Counted from the stretch's first letter, positions 35,734-45,044 are shown. The stretch: DNA of 64,000 bases from Nocardia niigatensis NBRC 100131 (GCF_000308655.1 NZ_BAGC01000043.1:248001-312000); one strand, 5' to 3'. Numbers and translations: made by a program. Notes: a model not told the origin generated them from the letters alone.

Positions 35734-38037
35734 ATGCATCGTGCCGCGCCGAAAAGCGATATCGACGAGTCCGCGCTGACCGTCACCGCGCCCGAGACCG
35801 CAGCCGCGGGCGTCAAGGCGGTCACCGTCGCGCTGGAACGCGCGGTCGAGGAGATGGGCGTGGCGCGGACCGCGCGCACGCTGACCCGGGTGAATCAGCG
35901 GCACGGCTTCGACTGTCCGGGCTGCGCCTGGCCAGAACCGACCGGCCGCCGCCGGCCGGCGGAGTTCTGTGAGAACGGCGCCAAAGCCGTCGCCGAGGAG
36001 GCGACCCTGCGCACCGTCACCCCCGACTTCTTCGCCGAGCACTCCATCGAGGACCTGGCCGGCAAGTCCGGCTACTGGCTCGGCCAGCAGGGCCGCCTCA
36101 CGCATCCGATGGTGTTGCGCGAGGGTGACACCCACTACTCCCCGATCAGCTGGGACGCGGCCTACCGCCTGGTCGCCGATGCCCTGCACGACCTGGACTC
36201 CCCCGACGAGGCCGTCTTCTACACCTCCGGCCGCACCGCCAACGAGACGGCGTTCCTCTATCAGCTGCTGGTCCGCAGCTTCGGCACCAACAACCTGCCC
36301 GACTGCTCCAACATGTGCCACGAGTCCTCGGGCACCGCGCTCACCAGCTCGATCGGCATCGGCAAGGGCTCGGTCACCATCGACGACTTCACCAAGGCCG
36401 ACCTCATCATCGTCGCCGGGCAGAACCCCGGCACGAATCATCCGCGCATGCTGTCCGCCCTCGGCGAGGCGAAAGCGCACGGGGCCACCGTGATCGCGGT
36501 CAACCCGCTGCCGGAGACCGGCCTCATCGGCTTCAAGGACCCGCAGACCGTGAAGGGCTTCACCGGCGGCATCACCATCGCCGACGATTTCCTCCAGATC
36601 CGGCTCGGCGGCGACATGGCCCTGTTCCAGGGTCTGGCCAAGCTGCTGTTCGAGGCCGAGGACCGGGCCCCCGGCACGGTCGTGGACCGCGCCTTCGTCG
36701 ACGCGCACACCGCGAGCTTCGCCGACTACGAAAAGCACATGCGCGCGGTCGATCTCGACGTGGTCGAGCGGGCCACCGGCCTCAGCCGCGAAGACCTGGA
36801 CCGCACCGCGAAGCTGCTGGCCGGGTCGAAGGCCACCATCGTCTGCTGGGCCATGGGCCTCACCCAGCAGGTACACGGCGTCGCCACCATCGAGGAGGCC
36901 ACCAATCTGCTGCTGCTGCGCGGCATGATCGGCAAGCCGGGCGCGGGCGTGTGCCCGGTGCGCGGCCACTCCAATGTCCAGGGCGACCGCACCATGGGCA
37001 TCTGGGAGAAGATGCCCGACGCCTTCCTCGACGCCCTGGACCGCGAATTCGGCATCACCAGCCCGCGCGAACACGGCTGGGACACCGTCGATGCCATCCG
37101 GGCCATGCGCGACGGCCACGGCAAGGTGTTCTTCGGCATGGGCGGCAACTTCGTCTCCGCCACCCCCGACACCGAGGTCACCGAGGCCGCACTGCGCAAT
37201 TGCGCGCTCACCGTGCAGGTGTCGACCAAGCTCAACCGCAGTCACGTGGTGCACGGCCGCACCGCCCTGATCCTGCCCACCCTGGGCCGCACCGACGCGG
37301 ACCTGCAGGATGGTGTGCGCCAGCAGGTTTCGGTCGAGGACTCCATGTCGATGGTGCACCTGTCCACCGGCCGGCTGGACCCGGTGAGCGATCAGCTGCG
37401 CAGCGAGGTCGCCATCGTGTGCGAGCTCGCCCAGGCCGTGTTCGGTCCGGACCACGCCGTGCCGTGGGCCGAATTCCGCCGCGACTACGACAAGATCCGC
37501 GACGCCATCGCCCGGGTGGTGCCCGGCTGCGCCGACTACAACCGGAAGGTGCGCGGCCGCAACGGCTTCCAGCTCCCGCACCCGCCGCGCGACGCCCGCG
37601 AATTCCGGACCGCCACCGGCAAGGCCAATTTCGCGGTCAACGACCTGCACTGGCTGCCGGTCCCCGAGAGCAGGCTCATCCTGCAGACCCTGCGCAGCCA
37701 CGACCAGTACAACACCACCATCTACGGCCTGGACGACCGCTACCGCGGCATCCACAACGGTCGGCGGGTGGTGCTGGTCCATCCGGAGGACATCGCGGCA
37801 CTCGGTTTCGCCGAGAACGACCTGGTCGACATCATCTCGGAGTTCGGCGACGGCACCGAGCGCAGCGTCAGCGGCTTCCGCCTGGTCTCCTATCCCACCC
37901 CGCGCGGCAATGCAGCCGCCTACTATCCCGAGACCAATCCCCTGATACCACTGGACCACGTTGCCAGGCGCTCCAATACGCCCGTCTCCAAAGCGGTCAC
38001 CATCCGCCTCGAACGCCACACCCACGCGACCGCATGA
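35734..38037 (+). CDS. FdhF/YdeP-type molybdopterin oxidoreductase
   Basis: A 767-residue molybdenum enzyme of the formate-dehydrogenase-H/YdeP branch. The N-terminal cysteines Cys61, Cys64 and Cys79 (GFDCPGCAWPEP, EFCENGAKA) replace the four-Cys cluster motif of classical FDH. CSNMCHESSG (191-200) carries the likely Mo ligand Cys195. Other motifs are GQNPGTNHPRML, MGLTQQVHG and a C-terminal molydopterin-binding domain (TLRSHDQYNTTIYG). It contains Cys, not selenocysteine, at the active site. The reaction may be formate oxidation, but YdeP relatives have other roles. It overlaps fdhD by 4 bases. Confidence 0.88.
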   Translation: MHRAAPKSDIDESALTVTAPETAAAGVKAVTVALERAVEEMGVARTARTLTRVNQRHGFDCPGCAWPEPTGRRRPAEFCENGAKAVAEEATLRTVTPDFFAEHSIEDLAGKSGYWLGQQGRLTHPMVLREGDTHYSPISWDAAYRLVADALHDLDSPDEAVFYTSGRTANETAFLYQLLVRSFGTNNLPDCSNMCHESSGTALTSSIGIGKGSVTIDDFTKADLIIVAGQNPGTNHPRMLSALGEAKAHGATVIAVNPLPETGLIGFKDPQTVKGFTGGITIADDFLQIRLGGDMALFQGLAKLLFEAEDRAPGTVVDRAFVDAHTASFADYEKHMRAVDLDVVERATGLSREDLDRTAKLLAGSKATIVCWAMGLTQQVHGVATIEEATNLLLLRGMIGKPGAGVCPVRGHSNVQGDRTMGIWEKMPDAFLDALDREFGITSPREHGWDTVDAIRAMRDGHGKVFFGMGGNFVSATPDTEVTEAALRNCALTVQVSTKLNRSHVVHGRTALILPTLGRTDADLQDGVRQQVSVEDSMSMVHLSTGRLDPVSDQLRSEVAIVCELAQAVFGPDHAVPWAEFRRDYDKIRDAIARVVPGCADYNRKVRGRNGFQLPHPPRDAREFRTATGKANFAVNDLHWLPVPESRLILQTLRSHDQYNTTIYGLDDRYRGIHNGRRVVLVHPEDIAALGFAENDLVDIISEFGDGTERSVSGFRLVSYPTPRGNAAAYYPETNPLIPLDHVARRSNTPVSKAVTIRLERHTHATA

Positions 38038-38846
38038 GCCGAGTCACCGCCCGCCGCCGCACCCTGCGCATCTCCCCCACCGGCACCGTCACCCGGCCCG
38101 ACACCCTGGCGGTGGAGGAACCCCTCGAAATCCGCACGGGCGGACAGTCGCTGACCGTCACCATGCGCACCCCCGGCGCGGACATCGACCTCGTGCACGG
38201 CTTCCTCTACGCCGAGGGCATCATCGACACCGCCGAGGACATCGTCAGCGCCCGCTACTGCGCGGGCACCGACGAGAACGGGCAGAACACCTACAACGTG
38301 CTCGACATCCAGCTGCGGACCCCGGTCCCGGTGCAGCCCCGGCCCTTCCTGACCAACAGTGCGTGCGGGTTGTGCGGCAAGACCGCCCTCGACGAGGTGC
38401 GCACCCGGATCCGGCATACCATCCCCGCGAACTCGACCCGCGTCGACGTCCACACCCTGGGCAAGCTGCCCGACGAACTGCGCTCCCGCCAGCGGGTTTT
38501 CGACGCCACCGGCGGGCTGCACGGCGCGGGCCTGTTCACCCCCGAGGGCGAGGCGCTGGCGGTGCGCGAGGACATCGGCCGCCACAATGCCGTGGACAAG
38601 CTGATCGGCTGGGCGATCCGCGAGAATCGGCTGCCCGCACACGATCTCGTCCTCATGGTCAGCGGCCGCGCCTCCTTCGAGCTGGTGCAGAAGGCCGTCA
38701 TGGCGGGGATTCCGGTCATGGGCGCGGTGTCCGCACCGAGCTCGCTGGCCGTGGATCTGGCCGCTGACGCGGGCCTCACGCTGGTCGGCTTCCTGCGCGG
38801 CGAAACCATGAACGTCTACACCGGCGCGGACCGTCTCGCGCTGTAG
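38034..38846 (+). CDS. fdhD: Formate dehydrogenase accessory sulfurtransferase FdhD
   Basis: A 270-residue FdhD protein, which hands sulfur from IscS to the molybdenum cofactor so that the neighbouring oxidoreductase becomes active. It has VEEPLEIR, the redox/sulfur-carrying CGLC pair (Cys111, Cys114) in FLTNSACGLCGK, GGLHGAGLF, REDIGRHNAVDKLIG and the VSGRASFELVQKA motif. Its ATG overlaps the TGA of the upstream gene (ATGA), so the two are co-translated. This strongly marks the upstream enzyme as a sulfurated FDH-type molybdoenzyme. Confidence 0.95.
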   Translation: MSRVTARRRTLRISPTGTVTRPDTLAVEEPLEIRTGGQSLTVTMRTPGADIDLVHGFLYAEGIIDTAEDIVSARYCAGTDENGQNTYNVLDIQLRTPVPVQPRPFLTNSACGLCGKTALDEVRTRIRHTIPANSTRVDVHTLGKLPDELRSRQRVFDATGGLHGAGLFTPEGEALAVREDIGRHNAVDKLIGWAIRENRLPAHDLVLMVSGRASFELVQKAVMAGIPVMGAVSAPSSLAVDLAADAGLTLVGFLRGETMNVYTGADRLAL

Positions 38847-38938
38847 CCCTCGGCCGTTCCCACGGGGTGATCGCCGCCCCGTTCCACAGGGTGAGGCAGC
38901 GGGGTTCCTTTGCGCGCCCCGGCTGTTACGCTCCGCAG

Positions 38939-38952
38939 TAGAACACGTTTCA
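38939..38952 (+). promoter_or_regulatory. KstR-type operator
   Basis: TAGAACACGTTTCA matches the published KstR consensus TnnAACnnGTTnnA at every fixed position. It sits 20 bases upstream of a KSI-like start. KstR is the TetR repressor of cholesterol catabolism in Mycobacterium and Rhodococcus. The motif is short, so chance is possible, but gene type and position agree. Confidence 0.6.
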
Positions 38953-38971
38953 ATTCTGATGGGAGTCTTCC

Positions 38972-39343
38972 ATGGCAGCGCAGCCCCGCGATGTGGTCGA
39001 GCAGTACGTGAAGCTGGTGGCCACCGGGCCCACGTCGGCGATCGTGGACCTGTACGCCGAGGACGCGGTGGTCGAGGATCCGATCGGGACGCCGGAGCGC
39101 CGCGGCCACGAGGCCATCGGCGAGCTCTACCAGGCCCTGGAGAACCTCGACCGTGAGACCGAACTGCACACCGTGAAGGTCGCGGGCAACAAGGTTGCGG
39201 CGTCCTTCACCCTCGTCACCGTGTCCAACGGCCACCGCATGACCCTGTCCCCCATCGACGTGATGGAACTGAACGACGAGGGCAAGATCATCAGCATGCG
39301 CGCCTACTGGGGTCCGGACGACCTGAAGATGGAGCAGATCTGA
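38972..39343 (+). CDS. Ketosteroid isomerase-like protein
   Basis: A 123-residue NTF2-fold protein close to bacterial steroid delta-isomerases. VDLYAEDAVVEDPIGTPERR contains the conserved Asp-Pro (Asp36) that corresponds to the catalytic base, and Tyr12 in EQYVKL fits the oxyanion-hole Tyr; GKIISMRAYWGPDD closes the fold. It would shift a steroid delta-5 double bond to delta-4 in the cytoplasm. GGGAG lies 8 bases before the ATG. The KstR-like operator upstream supports a role in steroid catabolism. Confidence 0.83.
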   Translation: MAAQPRDVVEQYVKLVATGPTSAIVDLYAEDAVVEDPIGTPERRGHEAIGELYQALENLDRETELHTVKVAGNKVAASFTLVTVSNGHRMTLSPIDVMELNDEGKIISMRAYWGPDDLKMEQI

Positions 39344-39416
39344 CCCACGGGCTTGTCCCCTCCCGCTCCCCGAATTACGGTGTCACCACAGTGATTCGGC
39401 GAGGGCGGGAGGACCT

Positions 39417-39941
39417 GTGCGGATCTCGTTGCGCGGCACCGGTGACGGGGTGCGGGTCAGCATGCGGCTGGAGATCAACCGGCGGCGCTGGATCGCCCTG
39501 CTCATCATGCTCGGAGTGCTCACCGCCACCGGCGTGATCACCGGACTGTGGGCCATCGTCGCCCCCGAATCGTTCTTCACCAGCTTCCCCGGCTTCGGCC
39601 TGCACTGGGTGCGCGCCGACGGTCCGTACAACCACCACCTGGTCGGTGACGTGGGGGCCTTCTTCCTGGCGCTGGGCGCCATCTCCGGCGCCGCCGTCTA
39701 CTACCGCGACAGCGTCATCGCCCGCATCGCCGGGCTGGGCTGGCTCGTCTTCGGCGTGCCGCACCTCATTTACCACGCCTTCCATCGCCCGGAGACGCTC
39801 AGCGGTTTCAATTTCACGCTCGAACTGCTCGCGGCACTCGCCCTTCCCGCGCTCGGCCTGGCCATTCTGCTGGTCGCCCCACGCGAACGCTTCCCGGTCC
39901 CCGAGCCCGCGCCCTTCACCTTCAAATTCCCCCGCCGCTGA
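39417..39941 (+). CDS. Four-helix membrane protein
   Basis: A 174-residue integral membrane protein with four hydrophobic segments (about 27-51, 78-97, 101-120 and 129-152) and loops containing GLHWVRADGPYNHHLVGDVG and HLIYHAFHRPE. Conserved-looking His residues face the loop regions. I do not recognise a family. A GTG start at 39417 was chosen for the GGGAGG 5 bases upstream. It follows the KSI-like gene after 73 bases and could be co-transcribed with it. Confidence 0.65.
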   Translation: MRISLRGTGDGVRVSMRLEINRRRWIALLIMLGVLTATGVITGLWAIVAPESFFTSFPGFGLHWVRADGPYNHHLVGDVGAFFLALGAISGAAVYYRDSVIARIAGLGWLVFGVPHLIYHAFHRPETLSGFNFTLELLAALALPALGLAILLVAPRERFPVPEPAPFTFKFPRR

Positions 39942-40273
39942 CTCCGGCCCGCCGATGAGTCCCCGGGTGCCGGGCCGTCGTAACAGGTGACCCGACCACA
40001 CCGATTTCCGGAGTAGCGGAGTAAAGGTTCAACGGCGAACCACGGGGGATCAACGGCGATCCTCGCGACGGGCGCGATCGGTTCCACCGACCGTCACCGA
40101 CTCCATGGCCTTCCGGACGCGGAGAGCCCACCGAAGAACATCATCGAACTCCAGGTCACCGGCGTGATGGCCCGGCGCTCGCGACCTGCCGCAAGCCGGC
40201 GACCCGGCCTACGGCACCGTCGGCGTGGATTGAGCGACAAACGGGGCCTCCCCGAAACCTTTCCCAGGGCAAA
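39942..40273. other. Gene-free stretch before the clpX terminator
   Basis: About 330 bases between converging genes. No supportable gene. A plus-strand frame near 40140 reads KNIIELQVTGVMARRSRPA, weakly like a decayed deazaflavin-nitroreductase start, but it is too short to call. Confidence 0.4.
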
Positions 40274-40314
40274 GAAATCGGCTCCGCGAGACATTCTCGC
40301 GGAGCCGATTTCTG
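40274..40314 (-). terminator. Terminator after clpX
   Basis: A perfect 19-bp stem (40274-40292 with 40296-40314) around a 3-base loop. The minus transcript ends the stem in GATTTCT and runs on as TTG, giving a U-rich exit 12 bases after the clpX stop. One of the strongest terminators in the window. Confidence 0.88.
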
Positions 40315-40326
40315 CTTCGATGCGGG

Positions 40327-41607
40327 TTACGCCGACTTCTCGCGGCGCTCCGGGGTCTGGCGCTTGCGCGGGACGATCGTCGGCAGGACGTTGTCGTTCA
40401 CCGTGTCGGCATTGACGACCACCTTGGCGACATCGTCGCGGCTGGGGATGTCGTACATGACCGGGAGGAGCACCTCCTCCATGATGGCGCGCAGGCCACG
40501 GGCGCCGGTGCCGCGCAGGATCGCCTGATCCGCGACGGCTTCCAGGGCGTCCTGGGTGAACTCCAGATCCACGCCGTCCATTTCGAACAGACGCACATAC
40601 TGCTTCACCAGGGCATTCTTCGGCTCACCCAGAATCCGGACCAGCGATTCCTTGTCCAGGTTGGTGACCGAGGCGACGACCGGGAGGCGGCCGATGAACT
40701 CGGGGATCAGGCCGAACTTGATCAGGTCCTCGGGCATGACGTCGGCGAAGTGGTCGGCGGTGTCGATCTCGGCCTTGGACCGGACCTCCGCGCCGAAACC
40801 GATGCCGCGCTTGCCGACCCGGTCCTGGACGATCTTCTCCAGGCCCGCGAACGCGCCCGCCACGATGAACAGCACGTTCGTGGTGTCGATCTGGATGAAC
40901 TCCTGGTGCGGGTGCTTGCGGCCGCCCTGCGGCGGCACCGACGCCTGCGTGCCCTCCAGGATCTTCAGCAGCGCCTGCTGCACGCCCTCGCCGGACACGT
41001 CACGGGTGATGGACGGGTTCTCCGACTTGCGGGCGATCTTGTCGACCTCGTCGATGTAGATGATGCCGGTCTCGGCGCGCTTCACGTCGTAGTCGGCGGC
41101 CTGGATCAGCTTCAGCAGGATGTTCTCGACATCCTCACCGACGTAGCCGGCCTCGGTGAGCGCGGTGGCGTCCGCGATGGCGAACGGCACGTTCAGCATC
41201 TTGGCGAGCGTCTGTGCGAGATAGGTCTTGCCACAGCCCGTCGGGCCGAGCATCAGAATGTTGGACTTGGCCAGCTCGACCGGTTCACCCCGGGAGTCTC
41301 GGCCCTTGTCGCCCGCCTGAATCCGCTTGTAGTGGTTGTAGACCGCCACCGCGAGGGTTCGCTTCGCGGAGTCCTGCCCGATCACGTACTGCTCCAGGAA
41401 ATCCCGGATTTCCGCGGGTTTGGGCAATTCGTCGAGCTTGACCTCGCTGGATTCGGCGAGCTCTTCCTCGATGATCTCATTGCAGAGGTCGATGCACTCG
41501 TCGCAGATGTACACCCCCGGTCCCGCAATGAGCTTCTTGACCTGCTTCTGGCTCTTTCCGCAGAACGAGCACTTCAACAGATCGCCGCCATCACCGATGC
41601 GCGCCAT
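40327..41607 (-). CDS. clpX: ATP-dependent Clp protease ATP-binding subunit ClpX
   Basis: A 426-residue AAA+ unfoldase feeding substrates to ClpP1P2. The N-terminal zinc domain has Cys13, 16, 35 and 38. Walker A is GPTGCGKT (121-128), Walker B IIYIDEVDK, and the pore GYVGEDV loop and ClpP-docking KRGIGFGAEV loop are intact. The ATG at 41607 (MARIGDGGDLLKCSFCGKS) is the family start; the frame extends upstream without support. A 327-base gap with a hairpin separates it from clpP2, so it likely has its own promoter. Confidence 0.97.
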   Translation of the reverse strand: MARIGDGGDLLKCSFCGKSQKQVKKLIAGPGVYICDECIDLCNEIIEEELAESSEVKLDELPKPAEIRDFLEQYVIGQDSAKRTLAVAVYNHYKRIQAGDKGRDSRGEPVELAKSNILMLGPTGCGKTYLAQTLAKMLNVPFAIADATALTEAGYVGEDVENILLKLIQAADYDVKRAETGIIYIDEVDKIARKSENPSITRDVSGEGVQQALLKILEGTQASVPPQGGRKHPHQEFIQIDTTNVLFIVAGAFAGLEKIVQDRVGKRGIGFGAEVRSKAEIDTADHFADVMPEDLIKFGLIPEFIGRLPVVASVTNLDKESLVRILGEPKNALVKQYVRLFEMDGVDLEFTQDALEAVADQAILRGTGARGLRAIMEEVLLPVMYDIPSRDDVAKVVVNADTVNDNVLPTIVPRKRQTPERREKSA

Positions 41608-41887
41608 CTCCTGGGTCCCTACTTCCTTGTCCGCGTGCAACCGTCTGTCCCCGGCTGCCGGCGAGCTGCCTTCTTCGAGCGTAAGCCGTGACCCCTGAGT
41701 TTGCGGATCCGGCAATTCGGCTGTGTGTATCCACGGTGCCGATTACAAGCACCTGTGTTGGATGCAGAGGCAGAGCCGACAACCACGAGCAAAGGTCCCT
41801 AGAGTGACCGTACCCGCTTCGGCTGACCGAGGTCGACAACTTGGGCACGTTTCTCGCCGGACATGTGCGTGGACTCACCCCTGCCGG

Positions 41888-41926
41888 GGTGGCGGGGACG
41901 CCTGGGACACACAGAACCCCGCCACC
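41888..41926 (-). terminator. Hairpin after clpP2
   Basis: GGTGGCGGGG (41888-41897) and CCCCGCCACC (41917-41926) form a perfect 10-bp stem with a 19-base loop, 9 bases past the clpP2 stop, without a T-run. The rest of 41608-41887 shows no gene and should hold the clpX promoter. Confidence 0.55.
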
Positions 41927-41934
41927 CGCCCAGC

Positions 41935-42609
41935 TCACTTCTGGGCGCTGAGCTTGCGGTACTGGAAGACCTGATCGACGATCCCGTACTCCTGCGCCTC
42001 GTCGGCGGTGAGGATCTTGTCGCGGTCGGTGTCCTTGCGGATGGTGTCCGCGTCCTTGCCGGTGTGGCGCGCCAGCGTGGTCTCCATGAGGCGACGCATG
42101 CGCTCGATCTCGGCGGCCTGGATCTCGAGGTCGGAGACCTGGCCCTGGATGCCGCCCGAGGTGGACGGCTGGTGGATCAGGACGCGGGCGTTGGGCAGCG
42201 CGGCGCGCTTGCCGGGGGCGCCGGCGGCGAGCAGCACGGCCGCGGCCGAGGCGGCCTGGCCCAGGCAGACGGTGGCGACGTCGGCGCGCACGTACTGCAT
42301 GGTGTCGTAGATGGCCATCAGCGCGGTGAAGGATCCACCGGGCGAGTTGATGTACATGGTGATGTCGCGGTCCGGGTCCTGCGACTCGAGCACCAGCAGC
42401 TGCGCCATGATGTCGTTGGCCGACACATCGTCAACCTGGTTGCCCAGGAAGATGATCCGCTCCTCGAAGAGCTTGTTGTACGGGTCCGAGACCTTCTGGC
42501 CGAAGCTGGTCTGCTCGGTGAACTGCGGCAGGATATAGCGCGACTGGGGCAGATTGCCGGCGGCGGCGAAGGTGATGCCCGCGGCCCGCGGATCGATCAT
42601 GTTGGACAT
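41935..42609 (-). CDS. clpP2: ATP-dependent Clp protease proteolytic subunit 2
   Basis: A 224-residue serine peptidase subunit. Catalytic Ser121 lies in GQAASAAAVL and His146 in VLIHQPS; the Asp follows in DTDRDKILTADEA. It pairs with ClpP1 to form the mixed tetradecamer known in actinobacteria. An N-terminal extension of about 25 residues (SNMIDPRAAGITFAAAGNLP) is likely processed. ATG 42609 has GGAGAG 7 bases upstream. It lies 38 bases after clpP1. Confidence 0.96.
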   Translation of the reverse strand: MSNMIDPRAAGITFAAAGNLPQSRYILPQFTEQTSFGQKVSDPYNKLFEERIIFLGNQVDDVSANDIMAQLLVLESQDPDRDITMYINSPGGSFTALMAIYDTMQYVRADVATVCLGQAASAAAVLLAAGAPGKRAALPNARVLIHQPSTSGGIQGQVSDLEIQAAEIERMRRLMETTLARHTGKDADTIRKDTDRDKILTADEAQEYGIVDQVFQYRKLSAQK

Positions 42610-42647
42610 AACGCGTCTCTCCAAAGTCTGTGTGGTGGGCTGCGGAA

Positions 42648-43238
42648 CTACTTGCTGCTGCTGCCGTTCGCCTGGCTCGCGTGGGTGACCACGTGGTCGA
42701 TGAACCCGTAGTCGAGCGCCTCGGCGGCGGTGAACCAGCGGTCGCGGTCGGCGTCGGCGGTCACCTGCTCGACGGACTTGCCGGTGTGGCGCGACTGCAA
42801 CTCGTTGAGTTCCCGCTTGGTGTAGGCGAACTGCTCGGCCTGGATCGCGATGTCCGCGGCCGAACCACCGAGACCGGCCGACGGCTGGTGCATCATGATC
42901 CGGGCGTGCGGCAGCGCGTATCGCTTGCCCTTGGTGCCCGCGGCGAGCAGGAACTGACCCATGGAGGCGGCCAGGCCCATGCCAACCGTGCGGATGTCGC
43001 AGTCGGCGAACTGCATGGTGTCGTAGATGGCCATGCCCGCGGTCACCGAACCGCCCGGGGAGTTGATGTAGAGCGAGATGTCCTTGGTCGGGTCCTCGGC
43101 CGACAGCAGCAGGATCTGCGCGCACAGCTTGTTGGCGATGTCGTCGTCGACCTGAGTGCCAAGGAAGATGATGCGCTCGCGCAGCAGGCGCTCGTACACC
43201 GAATCACTGAGGTTCAGACCAGCAGTCGCGGATGTCAT
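42648..43238 (-). CDS. clpP1: ATP-dependent Clp protease proteolytic subunit 1
   Basis: A 196-residue ClpP. Catalytic Ser92 lies in GLAASMGQFL and His117 in ARIMMHQPS; NSPGGSVTAGMAIYD is typical. It starts at ATG 43238 with AGGGGT 6 bases upstream; a longer frame to 43265 is less likely. First gene of clpP1-clpP2. The expected ClgR operator (CGC-N5-GCG type) was not found by eye in the upstream 95 bases. Confidence 0.96.
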   Translation of the reverse strand: MTSATAGLNLSDSVYERLLRERIIFLGTQVDDDIANKLCAQILLLSAEDPTKDISLYINSPGGSVTAGMAIYDTMQFADCDIRTVGMGLAASMGQFLLAAGTKGKRYALPHARIMMHQPSAGLGGSAADIAIQAEQFAYTKRELNELQSRHTGKSVEQVTADADRDRWFTAAEALDYGFIDHVVTHASQANGSSSK

Positions 43239-43332
43239 GTGCACCCCTGCCTGATGAATTGTCACGGATACCTGCCCTCTCTCAACGGCTCGGTTAACAA
43301 GCCCCTACTGATTCGCTGACACAAACCCTAAC

Positions 43333-43372
43333 GAAGCAGGGCGGCACCGAACTCCCGGTACCGCCCTGCTTC
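43333..43372 (-). terminator. Terminator after tig
   Basis: A 17-bp stem (43333-43349 with 43356-43372, one mismatch on DNA that is G-U in RNA) with a 6-base loop lies about 100 bases after the tig stop and is followed on the minus strand by GTTAGGGTTTG. It isolates tig from clpP1P2. Confidence 0.75.
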
Positions 43373-43472
43373 GCTCACAGCGCAAACTTACGTCAACACT
43401 TCGCGTTCCCGCGTCCGGGGGTTCCCGGGGTGTCCTGCCCCGATGCCCCTGCACACAGGCTGTGTCGATTTA

Positions 43473-44888
43473 CTACTTGGCCTCGGCCTCGGCCTCGGCG
43501 GCCTCGGTCGCGTCGGCGACGGTGGCGAGCTCCTCGGCGGAGACCTCCTCGGCCTCCGCGGCCGGGTTGCCGAACATCTCGGCGGTGTCCACGACGTTGC
43601 CGGCGGTGTCGGTGACGGCGGCCTGGACCACGACACCGGCGAGAGCCTTGCCGCGGCGCACGTCGGCGAAGACCGCGCCCAGCTGACCGGCCTGCTGGAT
43701 CTGCTGGATGAACTGATCGGGCGACATGCCGTAGCGCTGCGCCTGGAAGATGATCCGCTCGTACAGCTCGTCCTGGCCGACCTGGGTGTTCTCCGCCTCG
43801 GCGACCGCGTCCAGCAGCAGCTGGGTCTTGACCGACTTCTCGGCGGCTTCCTTGGTGTCCTTCTTGAACTCCTCCAGCGAGGAGCCCTGGGCCTCGAGGG
43901 CCTCGGCCAGCTTGGCCTCGTCGTGGTCGAAGCCGTGGACGGCGTCGTGCTCGACGGCGTCGACCTCGGCCTTGACGACACCCTCGGGCAGCGGGATCTC
44001 GACGGTCTCGAGCAGCTGCTCCAGCACCTTGTCGCGGATCTCGCCGGCCTGCTGGACCTTCTTGACGCGCTCGACGCGGGTCTTCAGGTCTTCCTTCAGC
44101 TCGTCGATGGTGTCGAATTCACTTGCCAGCTGGGCGAACTCGTCGTCGGCCTCGGGCAGCTCGCGTTCCTTGACCGACTGCACGGTCACGGTGATGACGG
44201 CTTCCTTGTCGGCGTGCTCGCCGGCGACCAGCTTGGAGGTGAAGTCCTTGGACTCGCTCTCCTTCAAACCGATCAGGGCCTCGTCCAGGCCCTCGATGAG
44301 CTGGCCGGAGCCGACCTCGTGGGACAGGCCGGTGGTGGAGGCCTCCTCGACGGCCTCGCCGTCGACGGTGGCGGACAGGTCGATGGAGACGAAGTCACCG
44401 TTCTCGATGGCGCGCTCGACCGACTTGAGGGTGCCGAAGCGCTGGCGCAGCGACTGCAGCTGCTCGTCGATGTCCTCGTCGGTGATCTCGATCGGGTCGA
44501 CCGAGACGGCGATGGCCGAGAACTCCGGCAGGGTGATCTCCGGGCGGACGTCGACCTCGGCGGTGAAGGCGAGCTCCTCGCCGTCCTCGATCTTGGTGAT
44601 CTCGATTTCCGGCTGGCCGATGACCTTGGCCTCGGTGGCGATGACAGCCTCGCTGTAGCGCTTGGGCAGCACATCGTTGACGACCTGCTCCAGCACGGCG
44701 CCGCGGCCGATACGGGCCTCGAGAAGCTTGGCCGGCGCCTTGCCCGGACGGAAGCCCGGGATCCGGACCTGCTGCGCGAGAGCCTTGTACGCGCGATCGA
44801 AGTCCGGCTTCAGCTCCTCGAAGGGCACCTCGACATTGATGCGGACCCGAGTCGGGCTCAGCTGCTCGACGGTGCTCTTCACGGACAT
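43473..44888 (-). CDS. tig: Trigger factor
   Basis: A 471-residue ribosome-bound chaperone and prolyl isomerase. The ribosome-docking loop GFRPGKAPAKLLEA is at about 43-56, the FKBP-type domain at about 155-240 (GDFVSIDLSATVDGE, LIEGLDEALIGLKESES), and the helical C-domain after it. The end (about 435-471) is an acidic Ala/Glu-rich tail, common in actinobacterial trigger factors. Starts at ATG 44888 with AGGAG just upstream. Confidence 0.96.
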   Translation of the reverse strand: MSVKSTVEQLSPTRVRINVEVPFEELKPDFDRAYKALAQQVRIPGFRPGKAPAKLLEARIGRGAVLEQVVNDVLPKRYSEAVIATEAKVIGQPEIEITKIEDGEELAFTAEVDVRPEITLPEFSAIAVSVDPIEITDEDIDEQLQSLRQRFGTLKSVERAIENGDFVSIDLSATVDGEAVEEASTTGLSHEVGSGQLIEGLDEALIGLKESESKDFTSKLVAGEHADKEAVITVTVQSVKERELPEADDEFAQLASEFDTIDELKEDLKTRVERVKKVQQAGEIRDKVLEQLLETVEIPLPEGVVKAEVDAVEHDAVHGFDHDEAKLAEALEAQGSSLEEFKKDTKEAAEKSVKTQLLLDAVAEAENTQVGQDELYERIIFQAQRYGMSPDQFIQQIQQAGQLGAVFADVRRGKALAGVVVQAAVTDTAGNVVDTAEMFGNPAAEAEEVSAEELATVADATEAAEAEAEAK

Positions 44889-45044
44889 GCTCCTTGTTCG
44901 TAGTTCATGGTTGACGTCTAGGTTCCCCCCGAACGCATCCCGACCAGGTTAGTTGACGCCCCCACGGGCCGTGTAACCGGTCACTGCACGGGGCATCGTG
45001 ACGCCGGTCGGCCGACCGGTCGCCCTGGTACCCGGGGTTCGCGT

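Noticed and set aside
40120..40240. Decayed deazaflavin-dependent nitroreductase
   Set aside because: The resemblance (KNIIELQVTG) is about ten residues long and does not continue.
43239..43332. ClgR operator upstream of clpP1
   Set aside because: No CGC-N5-GCG-type palindrome was found by eye.
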